Source of the DNA: Tubulanus polymorphus
Lineage: Eukaryota > Nemertea > Palaeonemertea > Tubulaniformes > Tubulanidae
DNA length: 64,000 bases
Assembly (NCBI RefSeq): GCF_964204645.1
Contig: NC_134030.1
Span: 1,467,855-1,531,854, forward strand
Direction: 5' to 3'
Shown: in pieces, positions 1-10,005 of the stretch
Numbering within the stretch: position 1 is the stretch's first letter
Layout: each line of letters starts with the position of its first letter
Made by a program: the position numbers and the translations under genes
Notes under the pieces: generated by a model
Database searches by the model: none
Seen by the model: the letters and a program-made list of their open reading frames with translations, nothing else
Told to the model about the DNA's origin: nothing

Positions 1-15
1 ATTTTGTTTTTTCAG

Positions 16-540
16 TTTTCAATTTGCCGAGATCAGTCATAAAAAAACTGTTACAACGGAAACTGAGATAACGAAGACTTGATTTGGCAAAGATTGAAGA
101 AATCCTGCGAAGAGATTATTCAAGAATTGTTCATACAACTGTCAACATGGAGTTCATCTCACAAGCAAATTAGGTAATTATCTTATGATTTTGTATGAAA
201 TGCTAATTTTTACATTTAAGTTTAAATGAGTTTAAAATCATGTTTCATTTGTTGTTTATTTTGTCTTTTCAGTTTTCAATTTGCCGGATCAGTCGTCAGA
301 AAACTGTTACAATGGAAACTAAGATAACAAAGACTTGATTTCGGCAAAGATTGAAGAAATCCTGAGAAGAGATTATTCATGAATTGTTCATACAACTGTC
401 AACATGGAGTTCATCTCACAAGCAAATTAGGTAATTATCTTATGATTTTGTATGAAATGCTAAATTTTACTCGTTATTTTTTTACTAATAAGTTGACTTT
501 GAAATCTTTATTTATTTCTTGTTTATTTTGTCTTTTCAGT
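16..540 (+). other. Tandem ~157-nt exon units (two complete, start of last exon)
   Basis: Acceptors end at 15, 272 and 539; donors GTAATTATC begin at 174 and 431. The two complete units are about 95 percent alike by eye, and the ~100-nt introns are alike too, so exon and intron were duplicated together. The last unit diverges after GCCGAGATTCACATG and runs into the 46-bp array. Five complete units occur in the right-hand copy. Confidence 0.75.
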
Positions 541-599
541 TTTGAATTTGCCGAGATTCACATGTAGCAGATATAATGGAATTAAGTATTGAGAACCGC

Positions 600-1145
600 A
601 ACTTAACAATAAACCGGATCAACTTAATATAGTGCTGAGGACCAAAAATAAAGGATAAACCCGACCAGTGTAATTCAGTGTCGAGAACCGCAGTTAAACG
701 ATGAACCCGACCAGTGTAATTCAGTGTCCAGAACCGCAGTTAAACGATGAACCCGACCAGTGTAATTCAGTATTGAGAACCACAATTAAACGATGAACCC
801 GACCAGTGTGATTCAGTGTCGAGAACCACAATTAAACGATGAACCGGACCAGTGTAATTCAGTGTCCAGAGCCGCAGTTAAACAATGAACCGGACCAGTG
901 TAATTCAGTGTCGAGAACCGCAATTAAACGATGAACCGGACCAGTGTAATTAAGTGTCGAGAACCACAATTAAACGATGAACCGGACCAGTGTAATTCAG
1001 TGTCGAGAACCGCAATTAAACGATGAACCGGACCAGTGTAATTAAGTGTCGAGAACCACAATTAAACGATAAACCGGACCAGTGTAATTCAGTGTCGAGA
1101 ACCGTAATTAAACGATGAACCGGACCAGTGTAATTCAGTTTCGCA
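600..1145 (+). repeat. 46-bp tandem array
   Basis: The period is 46 bp, measured from GACCAGTGTAATTCAGTGTC recurring at 664 and 710 and onwards, about 10 good copies plus degenerate leading ones. The unit alternates GAACCGCAATTAAACGATG with close variants. 46 is not a multiple of three, so no frame stays open. The matching array at 60682-60985 has fewer copies, showing copy-number change since the segmental duplication. Confidence 0.9.
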
Positions 1146-1334
1146 ATAACCGCAATAAAACGATAATCTGGAGTTGTAATAGTGTTGTGTATTTGCGTAG
1201 TGGATCAAGTGGAAGGATTTTAAGTGTATTTGGTGACTTTAATTCGTTCGCATCCAACAGAATCAACAAAGACATTACAAAAAACGACAAAAAATGATTG
1301 AATGTAAATGCATTGAATTTAGGTTTGATGATCA

Positions 1335-2290
1335 AGATAATCACTGATCAAGATTGACAGTTATAATCCATAATTGTTGAACTTGATCAGAGATTTTCAA
1401 GATCGATTTTAAGGTGATTCAGAAGTTTAAATCTGATGTTTTAATCTCTGGGACTCAGATATTAAATCAATAGATTTTTACTGCTGAATGATCTTCATGT
1501 ACAGATGAGCTACAATTGTTCCTAGTGTGTTCTGTTAAGACTGATTAAAGGGTGGAAAAACTTGACTCAAATTCAAATTGAGTCGAGTTTTTCCAAGATA
1601 ATCTCTGATCAAGATCGGCAGTTACTGGTATAATCCACAATTGTTGAACTTGATTGGTGATTTTCAAGGTCTGTTTTAAGGTGATTCACAAGTTTAAATC
1701 TGATGTTTGAATCTCTGGGTTCCAGATATTAAATCAATAGATTTTTACTGCTGAATGACCTTCGTGTTCAGATAAGCTACATTTGTTCCTAGTGTGCTGT
1801 TAAGAAAGGGTGGAAAAACTTGACCCAAATTCAAATTGAGTCGAGTTTTTCCAAGATAATCTCTGATCAAGATCGGCAGTTATAATCCATAATTGTTGAA
1901 CTTGATTGGAGATTTTCGAGAACTGTTTTTAAGGTGATTCAGAAGTGTGAATCTGATGTTTTAATCTCTGGGTTTCAGAGATTAAATCAATAGGTTTTAA
2001 CTTCTGAATCACTTCGGGTTTTGGTAAGTTAAAGTGTTTCCTATTGTAATCTGTTAAACTGATTAAAGGGTGGAAAAACTTGATTCAAATTAATAATCTG
2101 AATCAAGTTTTCCAATGATAATCCGCGATCAAGTTCGGCAGTTATAATTCATAACTGTTGAACTCAATTCACAATTAAATGAACTGTTTTAAGGTGATTC
2201 AGAAGTATAAATCTGATGTTTTAATCTCTGGGTTTCAGAGATTAAATCAATAGGCTTTACTTCTGAATCACTGTTAGGTTTTGATAAGTT
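1335..2290 (+). repeat. Four ~250-bp repeats with conserved nested hairpins
   Basis: Each unit begins near GATAATC..GATCAAG and carries an outer stem, an inner stem and, between units, a third hairpin. In unit 3 the outer stem GTGATTCAGAAGT (1934-1946) pairs perfectly with ACTTCTGAATCAC (2000-2012). Inside it TTTAATCTCTG (1960-1970) pairs with CAGAGATTAAA (1976-1986) around loop GGTTT. Unit 4 keeps both stems (2194-2206 with 2259-2271). Inter-unit hairpins lie at 1554-1594, 1812-1852 and 2072-2113. Units 1 and 2 have imperfect outer stems. The right-hand duplicate has the same block at 61180-62130. Confidence 0.85.
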
Positions 2291-2986
2291 GTAAGTTGTT
2301 CCTATTGTTTAATGAATTGGTAGAAATTCTATTTTTAGGTGACAGGTCAAATAGATTAGAACAGTAATTTATGCAGAGGTTGAATTAATTTAATGTTTGA
2401 TATACCAAAGAATGGTTTATTGTGAAGATTTAATTAAAATCTTAAATAAAGAGTTGTTCAATTTCATAAATGTTTTGTTTTCGATGAAGTTTTTTTCATT
2501 TTCTGGATTTGAGGAATTTGACTTTAAACACATCGGTGGATTCAGCACAGTTCTGTGGACACAGTTTTTGGACCGAGACACAGCTCAAGACCCAGTTACA
2601 AGTTCAACTGGACTCCATCCCAAAAAACCCTGGGCCCTTCAAACCTTTAAGTAAGATGCTCACTTACAGATTCATAAAATTGACCCTTATTATCTTGTCA
2701 TCTGCAGCACCATCTCAGAGGCTTAAACCAAGAATTTCTTGTAATGTTCAACAAATGTGAATTACATTAAGTAATTTTTGAGATCGACTAACACCAGTAT
2801 TGAGTTTTTTCTAAATCACAGTCTACTTATTTTATATTCATCCACGATTTCATAGCTCTTTAACTATTCAACCCTTTCCCTGATGGGCCCTGGCCCCAAT
2901 TGCTGAACCCAGTTCTCCAAGTCTAACTTCTGGGTTTAATGGTTTATCAGAGAATTAATGGATTAATTGGAAATAATCTAACAATC

Positions 2987-2992
2987 AATAAA
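2987..2992 (+). terminator. Polyadenylation signal AATAAA (left copy)
   Basis: A canonical AATAAA lies 3 bases from the right edge of the segmental duplication, following a conserved ~650-bp unique tail. It would end the candidate non-coding transcript. Confidence 0.45.
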
Positions 2993-2995
2993 GTT

Positions 2996-4059
2996 TAAAA
3001 TTAATTATTTGACATATCGTAATTGATTTTGTTCGCCACAACGCCTTTCTCATCAGGATTATAGCATTTTACTTTCTATGGGTTTTTAAAGGTAAGTTTT
3101 CAAAGGAAAGACAGAATGTCCGAATATACGTCCGGATCCGCCTTTATATGCCTCATTCCGATTCTGCTCATTTGCATATATTTTCAGCAAGTGGAAATTC
3201 CCCGAATTCCAAGATGGCGGCGACCATGATATATTAAATAACAACTATTTTGGGCCAAATCAACGCTTTCTCAAGCTCAATATGAGATTTCCCGAGCGCA
3301 AATGTAACTTAAAAAGAAAATAATCCTGTTGGTTAGTTATATTTTTGATAATTAAATTTATTTGCAAAGTTAAAGTGAAGTTCCAATGACAGATAGAAAC
3401 GTTGAAAGACTGGGGTAATTGAAACATGCCCTAGCCACTGGCCACTATGAACAGTCCTAAACGTTTTGATCCAACTGCACCAGTTGAGGTCACCAACTGT
3501 GTGGCCCTTATTTAACAATAATGTGTACATATAAGCACAAGGGCCCCCAAACTGCAGTTGCTCTGTTGGTTTTAAATCTGTATATAGTCATAGTCATTTT
3601 TGATCTTATCATCTGTTCTCCACCTTTTTGAGTGTGAGAGTTTTATGAACTGTTGTGAAGATTGAGGAAGTCGATAGAAAGAGATGAAAATTGTTTAAGT
3701 TGTTATCATGAAAATGACTGAGCTTACTATGTACGGTACATACGACCCAGAGGGACATGGCTTATTATGAGAAACATTGAGGTTTTCATGAAAGTTCATG
3801 AATTTTGCATGAAAGTACAATGTTGGAAAATATATCCCCTATGTCACACTCCCTGATTCTTTTTCATTGCCCTCATTTCTCTGAAAGGCCCTTCAATTGA
3901 ATCAGTCTCCAGTCGAAAAGGTTCCTCTTATAAGTTCAATTGTCTATAACTGATGATGTGATGTGAAGAGTCTACAATTGAACAAATACCGCATTGAAAT
4001 CAAATCTTCTCTATTTCAGGCATTACTTCTGGCATAAAACACTATTCAAGCAATGTAGG
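2996..4059. other. No gene recognised; one YY1-like site
   Basis: Unique AT-rich sequence without a supported exon. An AAGATGGCGGC match to the YY1 consensus lies at 3211-3221, just before an ATG-rich stretch. Scattered ORFs under 70 codons look like chance. Confidence 0.5.
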
Positions 4060-4190
4060 AGCATTTATAGGCGCAGCAGGAAGGAGGAGTTCAGGAGCAG
4101 CATCATATAGGAGTTGCACAGGAGCAGCATCATAGGAGTAGTGCAGGAGCAGTGAGAGCTTCATAGGAGCAGCAAGACCAGCATCATAGA
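4060..4190 (+). repeat. Irregular AGGAGCAGCA minisatellite
   Basis: Variants of AGGAGCAGCATCATAGGAG recur about seven times with variable spacing. The core resembles the longer array at 19496-19790, suggesting a shared origin or parallel slippage. A 96-aa minus-strand ORF across it is a by-product of the repeat. Confidence 0.7.
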
Positions 4191-4260
4191 TAGGAACAGT
4201 AGCTGAAGAAATGAAACAAGATAAGTAGCATTTGAAATATAGAAAATAGAAAAGCTGTAG

Positions 4261-4835
4261 AATGTTTTCTATTGTAAAAATATTTTCAAATTCAGTCTGA
4301 TTTGTGCCAGATTGTAACTGTAGAAGTTTCACTCATTGTTTCAGTCTAATAGAGATGTGGCTGGTGTACATGTAACATTGACTGTGTAACACTGCAGTCA
4401 TTTCTTCAATTATTCCTCCTCAGTTGGAAGAATGTTTGTTCTCTCATCTTCATTAGCGATAAGAATCAATCCCATCCATCTACCAACAACATCGTCAAAT
4501 TTCCACTTATCTAATCCTAGAGGGAATGAGTAGTATGAGGTTTGGGTATGGAATTGGGCAGGGTATGGTGTAGTTGACAGTTAGGGTAGGATAGGGTAAT
4601 GTGATGAGGTAAGGTCGGTCAGATGATGCAGGGTTATTTGATGTGGTTGGATTGGATGATGAGTTTGATATGGAACTGGTCGAGGTGGGTGTATGTGGTA
4701 GTGTACGGTGTGTATGTTCGGAGGGTGTATGATAACTGATTGAAAGGTTGCTGTTAGAGGTCAGTGCAGTAGTGATGCTGGTATAGTTTGTGTAAGGTAG
4801 GCGTCGGTGTACCGGGTTAAGTATAGGGTAAGGCA
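4261..4835 (+). repeat. Long inverted repeat, left arm
   Basis: Reverse complement of 6880-7490 with interruptions. The best-matching part covers CAGATTGTAACTGTAGAAG, the TTCCTCCTCAGTT block and the TCATCTTCATTAGC block; the outer part is a G/T-rich stretch here and its C/A-rich complement there. Divergence is perhaps 15-20 percent by eye. The arms enclose about 2 kb. Confidence 0.8.
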
Positions 4836-5734
4836 TGGTCAGAGTAATGTTACCGTAGAGGAAAAGTTATGTGGGGAAGGGTGTTTTTGTTTTCAGCCCA
4901 CTTGAGACTTAAGTCTCAGCGGGCCGTTGCATTTTCTTTTCATCCGTTGTCCGTTTGTGTATCCGCAGACGGAATACAGTTATTTTTGGAGGTTTTTAAG
5001 TTTTCCAACGCCACTGCACATGTTCTCCAGGGGGTGTTGAGTATAGAATTTTCAGATTGTCAGGAATTTCACCAAGTGTGCATTGGTGTCCCTGGACTCC
5101 CCAATTTTGAAATTAGGGTGAATTCTGTAGAATTCTAATGATTGGTTAAATGGGCATCACTCTTTATTGGAATTCTGTGCTTAAAATATTGAATACGAAA
5201 GTAAGAACAGACGTGGAAGCTGTCACTGTGGACAGTGAATCTATTTCTGATTTGTCTGGATGTGATGGCGCAGGTGGTGGCCATAACTTCGAGGTCACCT
5301 CTTAATCATTACATGTCCTTAGATGGATAGGACACAAGGGTAAATGAAAACATTCTTTAGGTTACTGCCAGGTTTTAGGGTATCGTACCAAGCCTTACCT
5401 TCCCGACCTCCTTCCCGCGCTAGCTATTCCAAAATCTCTATATGAGATACATCGAGAACGATGCTATTGAAGATTGAATTCATCGATTCATTTTGGAATT
5501 GAAACTTGTTTCATGGAACAAATGGTGCTGCAAATAAACAATATCATCAAACAATGATTCTGATTGACTATAGTGAACTGCTGCCCTACTACTGGTTTTA
5601 AAAGCAATTATTGAGATAGATTCCAGTCCAGTTCAATTACTATATTTCCCATATAGACACTTACTGCCGGTTGGTACTGGTACATAGCCAGGAGAGACAG
5701 CCATAAGAAAAAGAAAGAATATGAAGAACATGAA
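4836..5734. other. No gene recognised; palindrome at 4904-4917
   Basis: GAGACTTAAGTCTC is a perfect 14-bp palindrome flanked by GCCCACTT and AGCGGGC, giving a short hairpin. An 89-aa plus ORF starts at 4869 (MWGRVFLFSAHL) through this hairpin; no domain or splice context supports it. Confidence 0.45.
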
Positions 5735-6005
5735 GAGTGGGGGGTTTAGTCCACTGTCTGCCTAGCGGGTAGGCAGTGGTCTATTCCTACCTCGACTCAA
5801 AAAAAGAAAAAATATATGAAGAGTGGGGTCCGAGAGCAATTCGAAGGTTTAGTCCCCTGTCCACCTAGCGGGTAGGTAGTGGTCTATACCTACCTCGACT
5901 CAAAAAAAAAAGGTGAGCTTAAAGCCACCAAGCACAAAAGTGGGGTCCGAAGGGTAGTCCTCTGCTGGCTTAGAGGGCAGGCATTGGTCTATTCTTACCT
6001 CACGT
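5735..6005 (+). repeat. Three diverged ~90-105 bp repeats
   Basis: GAAGAGTGGGG, CTAGCGGGTAGGCAGTGGTC and TACCTCGACTCAAAAAAA recur at about 5735, 5817 and 5937. The third copy is the most diverged. Confidence 0.8.
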
Positions 6006-6879
6006 GCTTAAAAATGTTCACAAAAATGGCTATTAAGAGAGAGAGTGAGAGAGAGGAGGTGCTAAGTTTCCTGTACTTGACTGGGTGTAAAGTGATCAAT
6101 AATGGAAATCATTTACGGTAAACCTAGAGTTTACTAACAATGTATTTTGGGTTCAGAGTCTATTTCTCAACAGTTTGCTGTTAACAAGCTGGTAGTAGGG
6201 TAAAAACTACCGGTATTCAGAGATTTGTGAATCAGAAGTTTTGCCGTCATTTGCTTCATGAATCATTCACTTGTTAAAATGAATGATGTGACACACATGT
6301 AAAATACTGTTACTGATTTATCATTGTTTTGATGGTGTCTTAATGTTCAATATCTTGCAGGTATCATCTCCTTGCATTTCACATAGAATTGAGGAGTAGT
6401 TTGAGTGAATGGGAGGCATGGAGATTTGGCTCAAGATATCTCACTCGTTCGTTTAGGTTTAGTTCGAGATCATCTAATCAGCTTAAGTGTATACATCCTC
6501 GACTACTTTTCAACTAGTAGTTCATCGTAGGTTTTAGACATCACATACATAGCTCCTTCCACTACTCGTGAATTTACAATTCATTCCTATCCGATGATGT
6601 TATTTATGATGGAATGTGTTAAAGTAGATGTCTATGTGTTTTCATCTTTTGGTAAATCGTGAAAAAATCTGGCTAATTTGAATCGAAAGCCATTGATTAT
6701 CTTGCGCGGTAATGATGGAAAAATTCAAAATGCGAATAGCTGTGTGGAATAAGAGAATGTCTTGAAAGGATTTGAGACATTGAGATGTGTAAAGGGAGAC
6801 TGATTACACCTGTACTGCCCTAGCCCCTCCCCAGGCAGTCACCACCTCGCCCCAACCAATTCTTCCAAATCACCCTCAC
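6006..6879. other. Loop of the inverted repeat, no gene recognised
   Basis: A GAGA-type run at 6037-6056 and otherwise unique AT-rich sequence. No ORF above 80 codons and no convincing exon. Confidence 0.45.
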
Positions 6880-7490
6880 CTCAACAAGATCAAAATCCCT
6901 TTCACTTTTCCTCTACCATTATTTTTACCATGCCGGCTACCTTATCCCTAACCCTGCAAACCACACTCTACTCTACACAAACCATATTAACATCACAACT
7001 GTACCGTCCTCCAGCACCAACCTTTCTTCATTGTCAGACACCTCTCTAACATCGTACACTACCACATACACCCACCTCGACCGGTTCTATAACAAGCTGA
7101 TCATCTAATCCAGCCATATCAAACAACCCTGCATCATCCAACCTGACCTTACCTTACCACAATACCCTATCCTCCCCTAACATGTCAATCACACCATGCT
7201 TTGCCCCATTCCATACCCAAGCGCCATAACACTCATTCCCTCTATGATTGAATAAGATAGAAATGTTACAATGTTGTAGTTAGACGGATGGGATTGATTT
7301 TCTTTGCTAATGAAGATGAGAGAACAAACATTCTTCTAACTGAGGAGGAATAAGTGAACAAATTACAGCGGTGTTACACATTCAATGTTACATGTACATC
7401 AGTTATATCTCTATTAGACTGAAACAATGAGTGAAACTTCTACAGTTACAATCTGACACAAATCAGACCGTGTCAGAAAACATTTTTACA
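6880..7490 (-). repeat. Long inverted repeat, right arm
   Basis: Reverse complement of 4261-4835. It holds a strikingly C/A-rich plus strand (6820-7250), the complement of the G/T-rich left arm. A transcript across both arms would form a long imperfect hairpin. Confidence 0.8.
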
Positions 7491-7736
7491 TTAGCCCCAC
7501 GTGCTGAGTGGATGATAGACATCATGAGACTCATCAAATTTTGTGAAATTAGTTTAATTGAAAAATTAATTTAAGCAATGTCTGTTTTTGCATTTCAGAG
7601 GTTGATGTTACCTGAACATGCAGTTCTGAGCTGACTCCAGATCAGGTGAGCATGTATGCAGTGAAATTGGATAAAATCATGACATTTTCCAAGAGCTCTT
7701 ATTAGTGGAATTTTATCTCTAATAGCCCTTGATCCA

Positions 7737-8020
7737 AGTGCTGCCCAGTGAGACACTGTCTGGTGAACTCAACATCCAAGTGCTACAGAATCTACCCCCA
7801 GTGAGACACTGTCTGGTGAACTCAACATCCAAGTGCTACAGAATCTACCCCCAGTGAGACACTGTCTGGTGAACTCAACATCCAAGTGCTGCAGAATCTA
7901 CCCCCAGTGAGACACTGTCTGGTGAACTCAACATCCAAGTGCTGCAGAATCTACCCCCAGTGAGACACTGTCTGGTGAACTCAACATCCAAGTGCTGCAG
8001 AATCTACCCCCAGTGAGACA
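7737..8020 (+). repeat. 53-bp tandem array 1
   Basis: About 5.5 copies of a unit containing AGTGAGACACTGTCTGGTGA and ATCCAAGTGCTGCAGAATC. The period is 53 (starts at 7800, 7853). It lies within a candidate exon bounded by strong splice sites. Confidence 0.9.
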
Positions 8021-8040
8021 CTCTCCACACGCTACAGAAG

Positions 8041-9228
8041 GTGAGTAATGAATAGACAAAATTCTCTTAGAATTTTTTGACCTAAAATTCTAAAATATTC
8101 TGTAAAGACAACAATTTGACCAGTTGTCCTTTTGACTGCATGTTTTGAGTGATTTCCAATTAGCTACATGATTCAATGCGTGGTTGTCAAATGGCTCAAT
8201 ATTTCCAAACCATTTTCTAATTTATAACTGTCAAAATTCATTTGTTCAATCATGAGGTCTAGAATTGGTTTTCATTGAATACATGAAATCCAGATATTTC
8301 ATTTGTTGATTTCAAAATTATTTATTTCGCCGATTCATTTCTAATCTCACTTTGGCAACTCATTCTGAATCAGCGACGGAAGGTGACAAAATGGTCACAT
8401 CGAAATATGTTGTGCTCGGTGCCTCGGGATCCGAACCCAAACCTGACCACACGTATAAATCCAATTGAATCCATTCGGGTTCTTCCTTTTCTGAGTTAAA
8501 CTCATTTCTGTGGTTGCGAGACGGCGGGAAGAAAAATAGTGGTGGCGGTTAGGGGGGTGGTAGCCCTTAAAGTGAATATGCTCGGTGACAGGGATGGCGA
8601 AAGGCCACCCGGGGAGGACGATAGTATCAGGGCATCGGACGCTCCTTTACTGAACCGCGGACTCCGGGGCCCGAGAGTATCGTGTGTATGATCACTTACT
8701 CGATAGGGTAGACATGTGTGTCAAGAGATACGGGCATTTCTATCCTAGCCTCAGTTGTCTGCGGGACGCACCTTAAAACAGTTTGAAAAAATCACCTCGA
8801 ACATGTTTAAGCATTATTCACGGGCGCAAAAAAAGAATGAACAGAAAGAAAGAAAGAGGTGTCGGTCGTCTTTATAAACCACTAGGGGCGAGTTTAGCTT
8901 AGACGAGGAATTTGGCATCTTAGAAAAATATATTCGAAATTCCTAGGTTTTAATGGAGAATTCAGCAGGTAAAATATTTGAGTATTTTATGTGATTCAAT
9001 TCTAAATTGTAACCTCATCGTGCAATGTATTTTATTGGAATGAACTTAAACATGCAGGCTGGACTTTCACGTGATGTTTTGAAATATAGATTCAGGAACA
9101 TTGACAATTCCTGATTTGAAGCACATGTTTTTACCACGAGTCAAAGCAGTTAAACTTTACTCTGTCTACTGTATGATTATATTCTAACATGTATATCTTT
9201 TCATTATTTTTCTATCATTCACGCTGAG
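8041..9228. other. Intron-like region with an unexplained GC-rich patch
   Basis: 8500-8780 is clearly more GC-rich than its surroundings, with GGCCACCCGGGGAGG and CCGCGGACTCCGGGGCCC. It has no long ORF and no tRNA, rRNA or snRNA signature that could be confirmed. The rest is AT-rich and unremarkable. Confidence 0.4.
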
Positions 9229-10005
9229 ATCATCTACTCCCAGTGAGACACTGTCTGGTGAACTCAACATCCAAGTGCTGCAGAATCTACCTCCAGTGAG
9301 ACACTGTCTGGTGAACTCAACATCCAAGTGCTGCAGAATCTACCTCCAGTTAGACACTGTCTGGTGAACTCAACATCCAAGTGCTACAGAATCTACCCCC
9401 AGTGAGACACTCTCTGGTGAACTCAACATCCAAGTGCTACAGAATCTACCCCCAGTGAGACACTGTCTGGTGAACTCAACATCCAAGTGCTACAGAATCT
9501 AGCTCCAGTGAGACACTGTCTGGTGAACTCAACATCCAAGTGCTGCAGAATCTATCCCCAGTGAGACACTGGTGAACTCAACATCCAAGTGCTGCAGAAT
9601 CTACCTCCAGTGAGACACTGTCTGGTGAACTCAACATCCAAGTGCTGCAAAATCTACCTCCAGTTAGACACTGTCTGGTAAACTTAACATCCAAGTGCTG
9701 CAGAATCTACCCCCAGTGAGACACTCTCTGGTGAACTCAACATCCAAGTGCTACAGAATCTAGTGAGACACTGTCTGGTGAACTCAACATCCAAGTGCTG
9801 CAAAATCTACCTCCAGTTAGACACTGTCTGGTAAACTTAACATCCAAGTGCTACAGAATCTACCCCTAGTGAGACACTGTCTGGCGAACTCAACATCCAA
9901 GTGCTACAGAATCTACCCCCAGTGAGACACTGTCTGGTGAACTCAACATCCAAGTGCTACAGAATCTACCTCCAGTGAGACACTGTCAGGTGAACTCAAC
10001 ATCCA
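9229..10005 (+). repeat. 53-bp tandem array 2
   Basis: About 14.5 copies of the same unit as 7737-8020, with some internal deletions (for example near 9565 and 9765) and variants TACAGAATC or TGCAAAATC. It ends abruptly at CATCCAAGG, where the tandem small-exon region begins. Confidence 0.9.

Larger units (their letters stand above)
1..2995 (+). repeat. Segmental duplication, left copy
   Basis: Nearly the whole stretch recurs in the same orientation at 59768-62845 with few substitutions. The number of tandem units differs between copies: fewer ~157-nt exons and more 46-bp units here. Identity stops right after AATAAAGTT: here the next bases are TAAAATTAATT, whereas in the other copy an MPKA exon and a satellite follow. 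The window starts inside the duplication, so its true left edge is not visible. This is seen directly; the direction and mechanism of duplication are unknown. Confidence 0.93.
16..2995 (+). ncRNA. Candidate spliced non-coding transcript, left copy (5' cut by window)
   Basis: Exon-like blocks at 16-173, 273-430 and from 540 are each preceded by a T-rich tract ending TTTTCAG and, for the first two, followed by GTAATTATC. All three frames of the exon contain stops, so it is not a coding repeat. Downstream lie a 46-bp array, structured repeats and a unique tail ending at AATAAA (2987-2992), which reads like a last exon. Small ORFs (60 aa at 1115, 85 aa at 2397) are shared with the other copy, but the 2397 ORF is shifted by one base in a T run between copies, which argues against coding. 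Transcription is inferred, not shown. Confidence 0.4.

Noticed and set aside
1115-1344. 60-aa plus ORF and 69-aa minus ORF conserved in both duplicates
   Set aside because: The duplicates are nearly identical throughout, so conservation says nothing about coding; the ORFs overlap on opposite strands.
2397-2760. ORFs in the tail of the duplicated segment
   Set aside because: A one-base difference in a T run changes the frame between copies.
8400-8460. T-arm-like GGGTTCGGATCCC on the minus strand
   Set aside because: No A box within the expected distance and no acceptor stem.
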